From positions 1 through 27,674 of the forward strand of contig CAYSCH010000085.1 of assembly GCA_964429355.1 (NCBI GenBank): a DNA stretch of 27,674 bases, written 5' to 3'. Numbering within the stretch: position 1 is the stretch's first letter; every line of letters begins with the position of its first letter. Below the pieces are notes generated by a model. It saw only the letters and a list, made by a program, of their open reading frames with translations. It searched no databases and was not told the origin of the DNA. This stretch comes from JAAYAY01 sp964429355 (GTDB lineage: Bacteria; Planctomycetota; Planctomycetia; Pirellulales; Thermoguttaceae). Below are positions 1-6,814 of this stretch, one piece after another. The translations under genes were made by a program, and so were the position numbers.

Positions 1-213
1 CCGTATGCGAGATGCTGCGGGTTCCCCTGGGCTGACGTTCCCGGCATTCTGCCGACTTCCCATGGAGTCACCTCGCTGAAGAGGCTATGGCGACGCTCGG
101 TGAGTGTCAGCCGCCAGTTGCGGTCGTCAATGTCGCGGGTTACCCTTGTCTCTGGCCCAATGAAACGCGCACTGGCCGGCCGACATCGACGTTCCATTTC
201 CGGAGTCTGAGCC
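1..213. other. Left-edge non-coding or unassigned stretch
   Basis: No recognisable gene. The minus strand is open without a stop from an ATG at 197 to the window edge (65 codons), so the 5' end of a divergent gene is possible, but the peptide matches nothing I know. The right end supplies the GGAG ribosome-binding site (about 200-203) for the gene starting at 214. Confidence 0.4.
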
Positions 214-1692
214 ATGAAACCAAGGCCTGATCTTTCCTCCTGCAGTTGTGGTTGCGACAGCGGAATCGATCGACGTGTGTTTCTCAGCGCCATGGGGGCC
301 GCAGCGGGCAGCATCACCTGGGCCAGTCTCAGGGCAAGCGGGGGTGAGTCACCAACGGCGGCGAAAAAGGAAGGGGCGACGATTCGCTGCGTCTTCCTCT
401 ATCCCCCGTCCAGCTCTTTCGCCGACGATCCGGACGGTTGGTGGAGTTGGCCGGGCAACGACTTCGACGCCGAGGGGCGGCAGAAACAGTACCTGGCAGC
501 CTTTCAGGAGATGGAGAAGCGGCTTGGTGCGAAAATCGTCGTCGACCCGAAACCTGTGGCCTCGAAGGAGGATGCTCAGCGGGTTGGGGAGGAATTGCAG
601 GCTTCACGGCCCGATGGGCTGCTGCTGGTGATGTTCTATAACCGCAGCCTGGACGACGCCGACCTGATCCTTCAGACCGCCGAGGAACTGGGGCTCCCGA
701 CGGTGTTCTTCATCGGCCTGGGCGTCAAACACGGGGCGGTCGGCCAATATCGCCGCCCGGGGATCTACTTCATCCAGTCGCTCGACAACTTCGACGCCCT
801 CGAGTACGGCGTTCGCATGATCAACACCAGGAAGCTGCTCGGCCAGAGCAAGCTGCTCAGCATCACGGAGGCCCCGGAGCCGCGCGAGGGGACCGAAGCG
901 TTTTTCGGCATCACGGTCCGTGTGATTCCCTTCGAACACTACGCCAGGTTGTTCGGCGAGGTGAAGCTCGGCTCGGAAGCGGCCGAGCTGATCGGAGGAT
1001 TCAAGAGCGGGGCCGGCGAGATCCGCGGCGTCACCGACGAGGCGTTCGAGAATGCCGCTCGAGCCCACCTTGCCCTCAAAAAGCTGCTGGCCGACGAAGG
1101 AGCCGACGGGCTGACGATGAACTGCCTCCGGCGCGGAATGCTCAAGCCGTGCATGAGTTTCGCCACCCTCAACGGGCAGTTGATTCCGGCCGCCTGCGAA
1201 AACGATTTTGGAGCAGTCTACACCCAGCTCATCGGCCAACTCCTCACGGGCCGCCCCGGTTTCCAGGCGAACCCCTGCTACGATACGGAGAGCAACCACT
1301 ACTACGCGTCCCACTGCACCTGCACCACCAAGCTGCACGGGCCGGAAGGCCGGGACGAAAAGTATCTGCTCCGGCGGTTCGCCCACACCAACGAAGGAAG
1401 CTGTGCGATCCAGGTCTTCTGGCCCGAGGGTGAGCCGGTGACCGTGGCCAAGTACTACAGCGCCGAGCCGGCCAAGCTCGACGTCTACGCAGGCCGCGTG
1501 GTCAAGTCGCATCCCATGCCGCCGGCGGCGGGCTGCACGACAAACGTGGAAATCGAGATCACCGACCGCACCGACGCCTGCATGGTATCGGGCCATCACA
1601 ACCTGATCTTCTGTGGCGACTATGCCCGAAAGTTCCGCCTGTTCGCCAATCTCATGCGGATGGAGTTGGCCGATACCGGCTTTGTGGGATAA
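214..1692 (+). CDS. Exported L-fucose/L-arabinose isomerase-like protein (Tat signal)
   Basis: This 492-residue protein resembles the sugar isomerase superfamily of FucI and AraA, which interconvert aldoses and ketoses using Mn2+. The C-terminal half (residues about 305-490) has the family pattern: a PC..FATLNG stretch, a CENDFG motif that would supply the metal-binding Glu/Asp pair, and a late GHHNL His segment. Residues 60-200 look like the Rossmann-like N-terminal domain. The start is supported by a GGAG ribosome-binding site. The N-terminus has three closely spaced cysteines (C10, C12, C14) and then a twin-arginine motif (DRRVFL, 19-24) with an Ala/Gly-rich hydrophobic stretch, so export by Tat is predicted. 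An exported isomerase is unusual because these enzymes normally act in the cytoplasm. It may bind or modify a sugar outside the inner membrane, or may not be an active isomerase. The fold assignment is fairly secure; the substrate is unknown. Confidence 0.75.
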   Translation: MKPRPDLSSCSCGCDSGIDRRVFLSAMGAAAGSITWASLRASGGESPTAAKKEGATIRCVFLYPPSSSFADDPDGWWSWPGNDFDAEGRQKQYLAAFQEMEKRLGAKIVVDPKPVASKEDAQRVGEELQASRPDGLLLVMFYNRSLDDADLILQTAEELGLPTVFFIGLGVKHGAVGQYRRPGIYFIQSLDNFDALEYGVRMINTRKLLGQSKLLSITEAPEPREGTEAFFGITVRVIPFEHYARLFGEVKLGSEAAELIGGFKSGAGEIRGVTDEAFENAARAHLALKKLLADEGADGLTMNCLRRGMLKPCMSFATLNGQLIPAACENDFGAVYTQLIGQLLTGRPGFQANPCYDTESNHYYASHCTCTTKLHGPEGRDEKYLLRRFAHTNEGSCAIQVFWPEGEPVTVAKYYSAEPAKLDVYAGRVVKSHPMPPAAGCTTNVEIEITDRTDACMVSGHHNLIFCGDYARKFRLFANLMRMELADTGFVG

Positions 1693-1843
1693 TGGCGGCA
1701 ACGGGACAACCTGCGATGAGGATGACCGTGCAGCGTTGCCCAGCGCCCGCCAGAAGAGATAACCGCGTTGGCTTTCCGAGCTTGCCCCGCCTATGTCTCG
1801 ACCCGGCGATGCGGGTAACCGTTGAACAAGTCCAACCACCACC

Positions 1844-3403
1844 GTGAGAGACCAACCCCTCGTGCGCACTGCAACTACGGCCCAATTCGACCCCGTCCAG
1901 TTCGTCACCGGAACCCGGCTGGGATTCAGCGACGAAACCACCGGCCTGCTGCGGACGCGACTCCTGGCAGCGCTGGTAATTCTGATTGGCGCGATGTGCG
2001 TGGGAGTTGTCGTGGACTTCTTCCAGGGCGATGTGCTCGGGTTCGGCGTTCGACTGGCCGTGTTCCTCGCCCTGATTGCTGCGGTCGTATTGCTCCGCTC
2101 GAAGGTGGCTCTCAGCATCGCCCAACTCCGCGGGTTGGAAGTGGCCAGTTTCGGCATCGCCGGCGCCCAGATCCTGCTGGTAACCACCGGCTTTCTTCAC
2201 GAATTCGCGGCAGCCAGCGACGCGGTCTCCGCTGTCAACGCCACCGGCCATATGTTCACCGCCTGGGCCTTTCTGACGATGCTCTACGGGATGTTCATTC
2301 CCAACGATTGGCGCCGCGCCGCCTGGGTTCTCGGCCCCGCGGCATTCATTCCGCTGGTCGTGGGCATCCTATTGGAGTCGTACGACCCGGCGATCCGCAC
2401 CCTGCTCATCGACGACCACTACGGCCTGCCGATCTGGGCACCGTTCCTGGCGTCCCTCACGGCCGTGTTCGGGGCCCACGTGATCTACACCGTGCGCCGT
2501 GAAGCCTTCGAGGCCCGGCAGCTCGGCCAGTATCGGCTCAAGAACAAGCTGGGATCCGGTGGGATGGGCGAGGTCTACGAGGCCGAACACCAACTACTCA
2601 AGCGTCCCTGTGCCGTCAAGCTGATCCGGCCCGACAAGGCTGGCGACAAGACCGTGTTGGCCCGTTTCGAACGCGAGGTTCGCGCCACGGCCGCCCTGAC
2701 CCACTGGAATGTGATCGCCATCTACGACTACGGCCGCAGCGACGACGGCACCTTCTACTACGTGATGGAGTTGCTGCCGGGCATGAGCCTCGATCATCTC
2801 GTCCGCCAATGCCGAGTGCTGCCGGCCGATCGGGCCATCCACTTCCTTCACCAGACCTGTGCCGCATTGAACGAAGCCCATTCGAAGGGCCTCATTCACC
2901 GCGATATCAAACCGGCCAATATCTTTGCCACCGAGCGAGGGGGCGTCTACGACGTGGTCAAGGTCCTCGATTTCGGGCTCGTTCGCGAAACCTTGACGAG
3001 CCTGGGCGAGGCCAATCTCACCCAGAGCGGTACGTTCAGCGGTTCGCCCCTCTACATGTGCCCGGAACAGGCCAAGTCCTACGATAAGCTCGACGCACGC
3101 AGCGACATCTACTCGGTGGGAACCGTCGCCTACCAGCTCGTCACCGGCACTCCTCCCTTCGCCGGTGAGAGTGCCTGGGAGATCATCGTTGCCCACAGCC
3201 GTGACCCGGTGAGGCCCCCCTCCAAGGTTCGCGACGTGCCGGCGGACCTGGAACGGGTGATCATGAGATGCCTGGAGAAGAAGCCCGAAGACCGATACCA
3301 GTCGGCGCAGGAACTGGCCGACGCCCTGGCCGGGTGTGAAGCCTTCGGCAAGTGGACGGCCGAGCGGGCCAGGAAGTGGTGGGAGAGCAGGCGGAATACC
3401 TGA
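1844..3403 (+). CDS. Membrane Ser/Thr protein kinase, N-terminal multi-TM, C-terminal kinase
   Basis: A 519-residue Hanks-type kinase. Residues 1-40 are polar; hydrophobic helices follow at about 41-60, 68-85, 98-118, 135-152, 160-178 and 196-216; then comes a complete kinase domain (about 230-495). Visible catalytic elements are the glycine loop GSGGMGEVYE (237-246), Lys259 in AVK, HRDIKPANI (352-360), DFG (376-378) and CPEQ (406-409). All key residues are present, so it should be active. The order is the reverse of PknB-like kinases, where the kinase domain precedes a single TM and an extracellular sensor. Here there is almost no extracytoplasmic domain, so sensing probably happens within the membrane or through a partner. 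The GTG start at 1844 is the first in frame; another GTG lies at 1862. A small membrane protein gene follows after 13 bases and may be co-transcribed. Confidence 0.88.
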   Translation: MRDQPLVRTATTAQFDPVQFVTGTRLGFSDETTGLLRTRLLAALVILIGAMCVGVVVDFFQGDVLGFGVRLAVFLALIAAVVLLRSKVALSIAQLRGLEVASFGIAGAQILLVTTGFLHEFAAASDAVSAVNATGHMFTAWAFLTMLYGMFIPNDWRRAAWVLGPAAFIPLVVGILLESYDPAIRTLLIDDHYGLPIWAPFLASLTAVFGAHVIYTVRREAFEARQLGQYRLKNKLGSGGMGEVYEAEHQLLKRPCAVKLIRPDKAGDKTVLARFEREVRATAALTHWNVIAIYDYGRSDDGTFYYVMELLPGMSLDHLVRQCRVLPADRAIHFLHQTCAALNEAHSKGLIHRDIKPANIFATERGGVYDVVKVLDFGLVRETLTSLGEANLTQSGTFSGSPLYMCPEQAKSYDKLDARSDIYSVGTVAYQLVTGTPPFAGESAWEIIVAHSRDPVRPPSKVRDVPADLERVIMRCLEKKPEDRYQSAQELADALAGCEAFGKWTAERARKWWESRRNT

Positions 3404-3416
3404 GGGGGTTATTTGA

Positions 3417-3689
3417 ATGACTGGACCATCGACCCACTCAGACATCTCCCGCCCCTCCGGGCGAGCCACCGCGTGGGCGCTACTGGCTTTGATGATTCCG
3501 GTCGTCTACGTGCTCAGCAGCGGTCCTGTCCTGGCGATCGCCTTCTGGCTCCGCGAGGCAACCGGCTGGGACGGGTTCTATGCCGTGATGTATCTGTATT
3601 TCCCGCTATTCGCCTTGGGGCACAACACTCCGATCGACGCCTATATCGAGTGGTGGGTCAACCTGTTGGGCACCGCCGGCCCAGGATGA
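3417..3689 (+). CDS. Small membrane protein, unknown function
   Basis: A 90-residue protein. It has a polar N-terminus, a long hydrophobic segment (about 19-43), a second (about 54-68), and a short tail containing a WW pair. I do not recognise a family. The start is well placed behind an AGGGGG ribosome-binding site (about 3403-3408), and the gene sits 13 bases after the membrane kinase gene, so the two are probably one transcript. A role as membrane partner of the kinase is inferred from position only. Confidence 0.6.
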   Translation: MTGPSTHSDISRPSGRATAWALLALMIPVVYVLSSGPVLAIAFWLREATGWDGFYAVMYLYFPLFALGHNTPIDAYIEWWVNLLGTAGPG

Positions 3690-3714
3690 ACCGTATGGAG
3701 TAAGGAAAACACTC

Positions 3715-4218
3715 ATGACTACCAACCGTCGCCATTTCCTCCAAACCGCGGCCGGCGTTTCGGCAGCCACATTCATTGGCCGTGTCGCTCGGCCTGCCCA
3801 GGCAAAGGAAGTTACGATTGCCGATCTTGACGGCACCGCTGCCCAGCCGGTCCTCAAGAGGGAACTGTTCGACGCCCCCGTGGTCATCGATTCGATCCGC
3901 CTCCTCCGGAAAGGGGGCGAGCACTACGTTCATATCCGCTCGAAGGACGGGGCCGAAGGGATCGCCCTGACGAACGAAAGGGCGGAGTACCTCTATCCGG
4001 TTTTCAACAAGCTCGTTGCGCCCTACATGCTTCACTTCGCGTCGTTCACTCCTGAGATCGGTCTTTTTCAGGAGTACAAGCTCAATATCGAGCGTTACCG
4101 CGACTGGTTCGAACCGGGCCTCTCCGCCGGCAACGGCAGTCTCCGAGTGCCCGAAGGCCCGGGCGTGGGAATACGCGATATCCGAGCAGTGCTGGAGGGC
4201 GCGGAGCTGGTAGGCTAA
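3715..4218 (+). pseudogene. Enolase-superfamily (mandelate racemase/muconate lactonizing) protein lacking its catalytic barrel
   Basis: The reading frame is intact (167 residues) but holds only the two ends of an MR/MLE enzyme, which with its Tat signal is normally about 400-430 residues. Residues 1-30 are a Tat signal (NRRHFLQTAA). Residues about 54-104 match the N-terminal capping domain (VIDSIRLLRKG..YVHIRSKDG). From about 106 the sequence jumps to the C-terminal end of the family (HFASFTPEIG..QEYK, WFEPGL, VPEGPGVGI). The barrel between them, with the KxK lysines, the three acidic Mg2+ ligands and the catalytic His, is absent. The fusion point is near 4027-4033 and stays in frame. It cannot catalyse the family reaction. 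It is either a real in-frame deletion or an assembly collapse. Confidence 0.75.
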
Positions 4219-4246
4219 TCGTGCTGATTTCGTTGGGAGACGACTC

Positions 4247-4957
4247 TTGCGGATACGCACCCCCATTCAGGTTACACAACGTGCTTTGATTCTCGGCACT
4301 CTCTCGGCCCGGGCATCATGCGAGGTGACAGAAGGAACTCGTGCCGCGAGGATCGCGGACGGCCTGCTGCCCTGGCTTGAGAACACGGGCGCGGGTGAGG
4401 CAATCGATCCAATCGAACGTGATCTGCTCAATACGCCTCACGGGCGACTCGGTCCAAGCCTGAGGATGGACGCAAATGCAGCAGGCGAAGCTGCCGCCGT
4501 GTTATGCTGGACTCTGGAAATCTTGGAAAAGCCGCCCATCTTCGCCTGGGCTGATCAGGCGCAGGTCATCAAGGTGCTGTCCATCGGACGCCCGGAAGCT
4601 AATGACTTGCTCAAATCTCCAGAGTTGCGTGCCAGGGCAGAACTAGCCGAGTTCTGCAAACAAGTTCGTCTAATGCTGGTGTTGCTTCGTGAAAGAAGAG
4701 CCCAGGAGAAGGGGCTGGACGAAGCTGCTTGTGCCAAACTCGAGGCTTTCGGACGCAAACGTGTGACACAGGGACTTGCTGCAGCGGGACTCGAACTTGG
4801 CGAAAGCGATTGGGAAGCCGCCAAGAGAATCCTTGCCGAGGCTGGTCGTGAACAGCGCAACGCCATGGCTGGAGCCTACTTCGTGCGGGATCACGCCATT
4901 GACTGGTTACTCGACTCGCGTGCGACTTATTTCGAGAGTTCACCGGAAACACCGTGA
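4247..4957 (+). CDS. DUF4272-like protein
   Basis: A 236-residue soluble protein with no signal peptide. It opens with IRTPIQVTQRALILGTLSAR and has a central WTLEIL..PIFAWADQA stretch, which resembles DUF4272 proteins (typical pattern: a start with repeated 'ALAL' residues and a central W.LG segment). The family has no established function. I chose the TTG start at 4247 because a GGGAGA ribosome-binding site lies at 4235-4240 with 6-base spacing and no in-frame ATG lies near. The C-terminal third is helical and rich in Glu/Lys/Arg. It lies 28 bases after the truncated enolase-superfamily gene and converges on the tryptophanase-family gene. Base composition is slightly less GC-rich than its neighbours. 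The family call is from memory of the pattern and is moderate. Confidence 0.6.
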   Translation: MRIRTPIQVTQRALILGTLSARASCEVTEGTRAARIADGLLPWLENTGAGEAIDPIERDLLNTPHGRLGPSLRMDANAAGEAAAVLCWTLEILEKPPIFAWADQAQVIKVLSIGRPEANDLLKSPELRARAELAEFCKQVRLMLVLLRERRAQEKGLDEAACAKLEAFGRKRVTQGLAAAGLELGESDWEAAKRILAEAGREQRNAMAGAYFVRDHAIDWLLDSRATYFESSPETP

Positions 4958-5024
4958 TCCCTGCGCACGGTCGGCTTACAGTGCCCTTGCCCGCCGGATT
5001 TTGCTCTCTCAGAGGCGTCTCCGC

Positions 5025-6476
5025 TCAGACCCCGTTGGAGAAATCTTCCCGGAACTTGGCGATCAGCTTCTGCGGCCAGTCGCTGGTGGGCTTGAGCCGT
5101 CCGACGAAGAATCGCAGGACCTTGGGCTCGTCGTAGAACTCCAGGCCGCCAACCAGTTCGCGGTTGGCGTAGAGCCACTTGACGCGGTCTTCCACGTACT
5201 TGACCTGGGAGAGCGTGAACACTCGCCGGGGCATGGCAAGCCGCAGGAGCTCGACTTCGGAGGGGACGTCGTTGCCGTTGGAGTCGCGGTCCATGGAAAT
5301 CGTGCCGCGTTCCATGCCGCGGATGCCGGAGATAATGAACAGCGCCGTTCCGAGCGCGCCGGCCGGGTACTGGAGCTGGGGCACATGGGGCAGGAAGCCC
5401 TTGGCGTCCAGATGGCAGCCGAGCCCGCCGGCCGGGGTCACGACCGGCACTCCACCGGCGTCGAGTTGGTCGACCAGGTACTTGATGAACTGGGGCGACT
5501 GGCTGATCATGTCCATGTCGAGCGTTTCGCGGAGGCCGACGGCCATGGCCTCGATCTCGCGGACCGACATGCCGCCATAGGTGAGGAAGCCCTCGAACAG
5601 CGGGACCAGGTCGCGCATCTTCAGGTAAAGGTCCTTGCTCTTGGTGGCGATGCCGCCGCCTCGGCTGCAGGTTACCTTGCGGGCGGAGAAGTAGACGATG
5701 TCGGACAGGTCGCACATGGTGCGAATGATCGTCTTGACGTCGGCGTCCTTGAACTCCTCTTCCCGGATCTTGATGAAGTAGACGTTTTCGGCGATGAGGC
5801 TCACGTCGAGAACGAGCAACAGCCCGTTCTCATCGCAAACCTGTCGGACCTGGCGCATGTTGGCGACCGAGAAAGGCTGGCCGCCGATGAGGTTGGTGCC
5901 GGCCTCCATGCGGACGTAGGGGATGTTTGCCTTGCCTCGCTTGGCGATCAGGGCCTTGAGCTTGGCGATATCGAGATTTCCCTTGAAAGGAAAGTCGCTT
6001 TTGATCTTGAGGGCTTCGTCGGTGAACAGTTCGGCGACCCGCCCGCCGGCCAACTCGATATGGGCCTTGGTGGTGGTGAAGTGGAAGTTCATCGGCACCA
6101 CGCCGCTACGGGGAATAAAGGCCTGGCTGATGATGTGCTCGGCAGCCCGCCCCTGGTGGACGGGCAGGAAGTACTCGGTGCCGAAGACCTCGATGACCGC
6201 TTCGTAGAGTCGCTGGAAGGACGCGGAACCGGCGTAGGCGTCGTCGGCAACCATCATCGACGCGATCTGCTGATCGCTCATGGCGTTCGTGCCGCTGTCG
6301 GTGAGCATGTCGAGGAAGACATCGCAGTTCTGGAGGAGGAAGGTGTTGTAGCCGGCGCCTTCGACCGCCTTGAGACGCTCCTCGACCGGCAACAGATTCA
6401 GCTTCTGGACGACGCGGACCTTGTGCATTTCGAGGGGAACATACTCACCGCTCGCGAACTGAACTCTGGCTGCCAT
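5025..6476 (-). CDS. tnaA: Tryptophanase / tyrosine phenol-lyase family PLP enzyme
   Basis: A 483-residue enzyme of the beta-eliminating lyase family that splits tryptophan (to indole) or tyrosine (to phenol), giving pyruvate and ammonia. Family blocks appear in order: AGYNTFLL (41-48), LTDSGTNAMSD (58-68), DDAYAGS (78-84), PVHQGRAAE (105-113), FTTT (133-136), GGQPFSVANMR (198-208), ENVYFIK (230-236), a Schiff-base Lys267 in FSARK, and PRRVFT plus LRFF near the end. The residue before the PLP lysine is Arg where TnaA and TPL have Lys. The DATR/DSAR motif before EN.YFIK reads DVSL here, so its Arg is lost; some tryptophanases appear to share this form. Substrate cannot be decided by eye. The frame runs upstream to 6617, but the family N-terminus begins at the ATG at 6476, behind an AAGG ribosome-binding site. 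Confidence 0.85.
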   Translation of the reverse strand: MAARVQFASGEYVPLEMHKVRVVQKLNLLPVEERLKAVEGAGYNTFLLQNCDVFLDMLTDSGTNAMSDQQIASMMVADDAYAGSASFQRLYEAVIEVFGTEYFLPVHQGRAAEHIISQAFIPRSGVVPMNFHFTTTKAHIELAGGRVAELFTDEALKIKSDFPFKGNLDIAKLKALIAKRGKANIPYVRMEAGTNLIGGQPFSVANMRQVRQVCDENGLLLVLDVSLIAENVYFIKIREEEFKDADVKTIIRTMCDLSDIVYFSARKVTCSRGGGIATKSKDLYLKMRDLVPLFEGFLTYGGMSVREIEAMAVGLRETLDMDMISQSPQFIKYLVDQLDAGGVPVVTPAGGLGCHLDAKGFLPHVPQLQYPAGALGTALFIISGIRGMERGTISMDRDSNGNDVPSEVELLRLAMPRRVFTLSQVKYVEDRVKWLYANRELVGGLEFYDEPKVLRFFVGRLKPTSDWPQKLIAKFREDFSNGV

Positions 6477-6814
6477 AGGTGACCTTCGATTTCTGGATCT
6501 GGAGACTGGAGACGCGACAGAGACCTGCTGAACCCACTGCGGGCAGGTATTCCAGAGATCCGGAGACCGGTTGGAAACCCGCCGTTCGTTGGTGACGGCA
6601 GGCCTCAACCAACTCAAGCGAAAGGGAGAACCATGAAAGAACGGGTTCGATCAGAACGCGCAGTTCGAAGGCGATACTACCATGCGGAGGGGGTGGTATC
6701 AACCCTCCTCTTGGCTGGATTTCGCATAACCCGTGAGCCCTAGAGTGGCTCATCGGCGGAATAATAGTGGTCTCGGCGCCCCAAAGGTATCGCCGCCTGT
6801 CTCGATTCCGCATC
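6477..6814. other. Intergenic region, promoter side of the tryptophanase-family gene
   Basis: This 338-base stretch lies between two minus-strand genes. It has no recognisable coding sequence, RNA gene or convincing terminator. It should hold the promoter and leader of the tryptophanase-family gene. I looked for a tna-type leader peptide (short ORF with a key Trp) and cannot support one. Confidence 0.4.

Noticed and set aside
1..197. Minus-strand frame open from an ATG at 197 to the window edge
   Set aside because: Possible divergent gene start, but only 65 codons are visible, no family is recognised, and the same region is also open on the plus strand.
604..2187. Long minus-strand open frame (527 codons) opposite the isomerase-like gene
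   Set aside because: It is the antisense of a well-supported gene, with low-complexity, His/Arg/Gly-rich sequence lacking family motifs. Long antisense frames are expected in GC-rich DNA.
4776..6482. 568-codon plus-strand open frame opposite the tryptophanase-family gene
   Set aside because: Antisense shadow: the opposite strand carries all tryptophanase-family motifs, and this peptide has repetitive Gly/Asp/Val/His composition with no domain.
6630..6670. tRNA T-arm-like string (GGTTCGATC) upstream of the tryptophanase-family gene
   Set aside because: No acceptor or anticodon stems can be formed around it.
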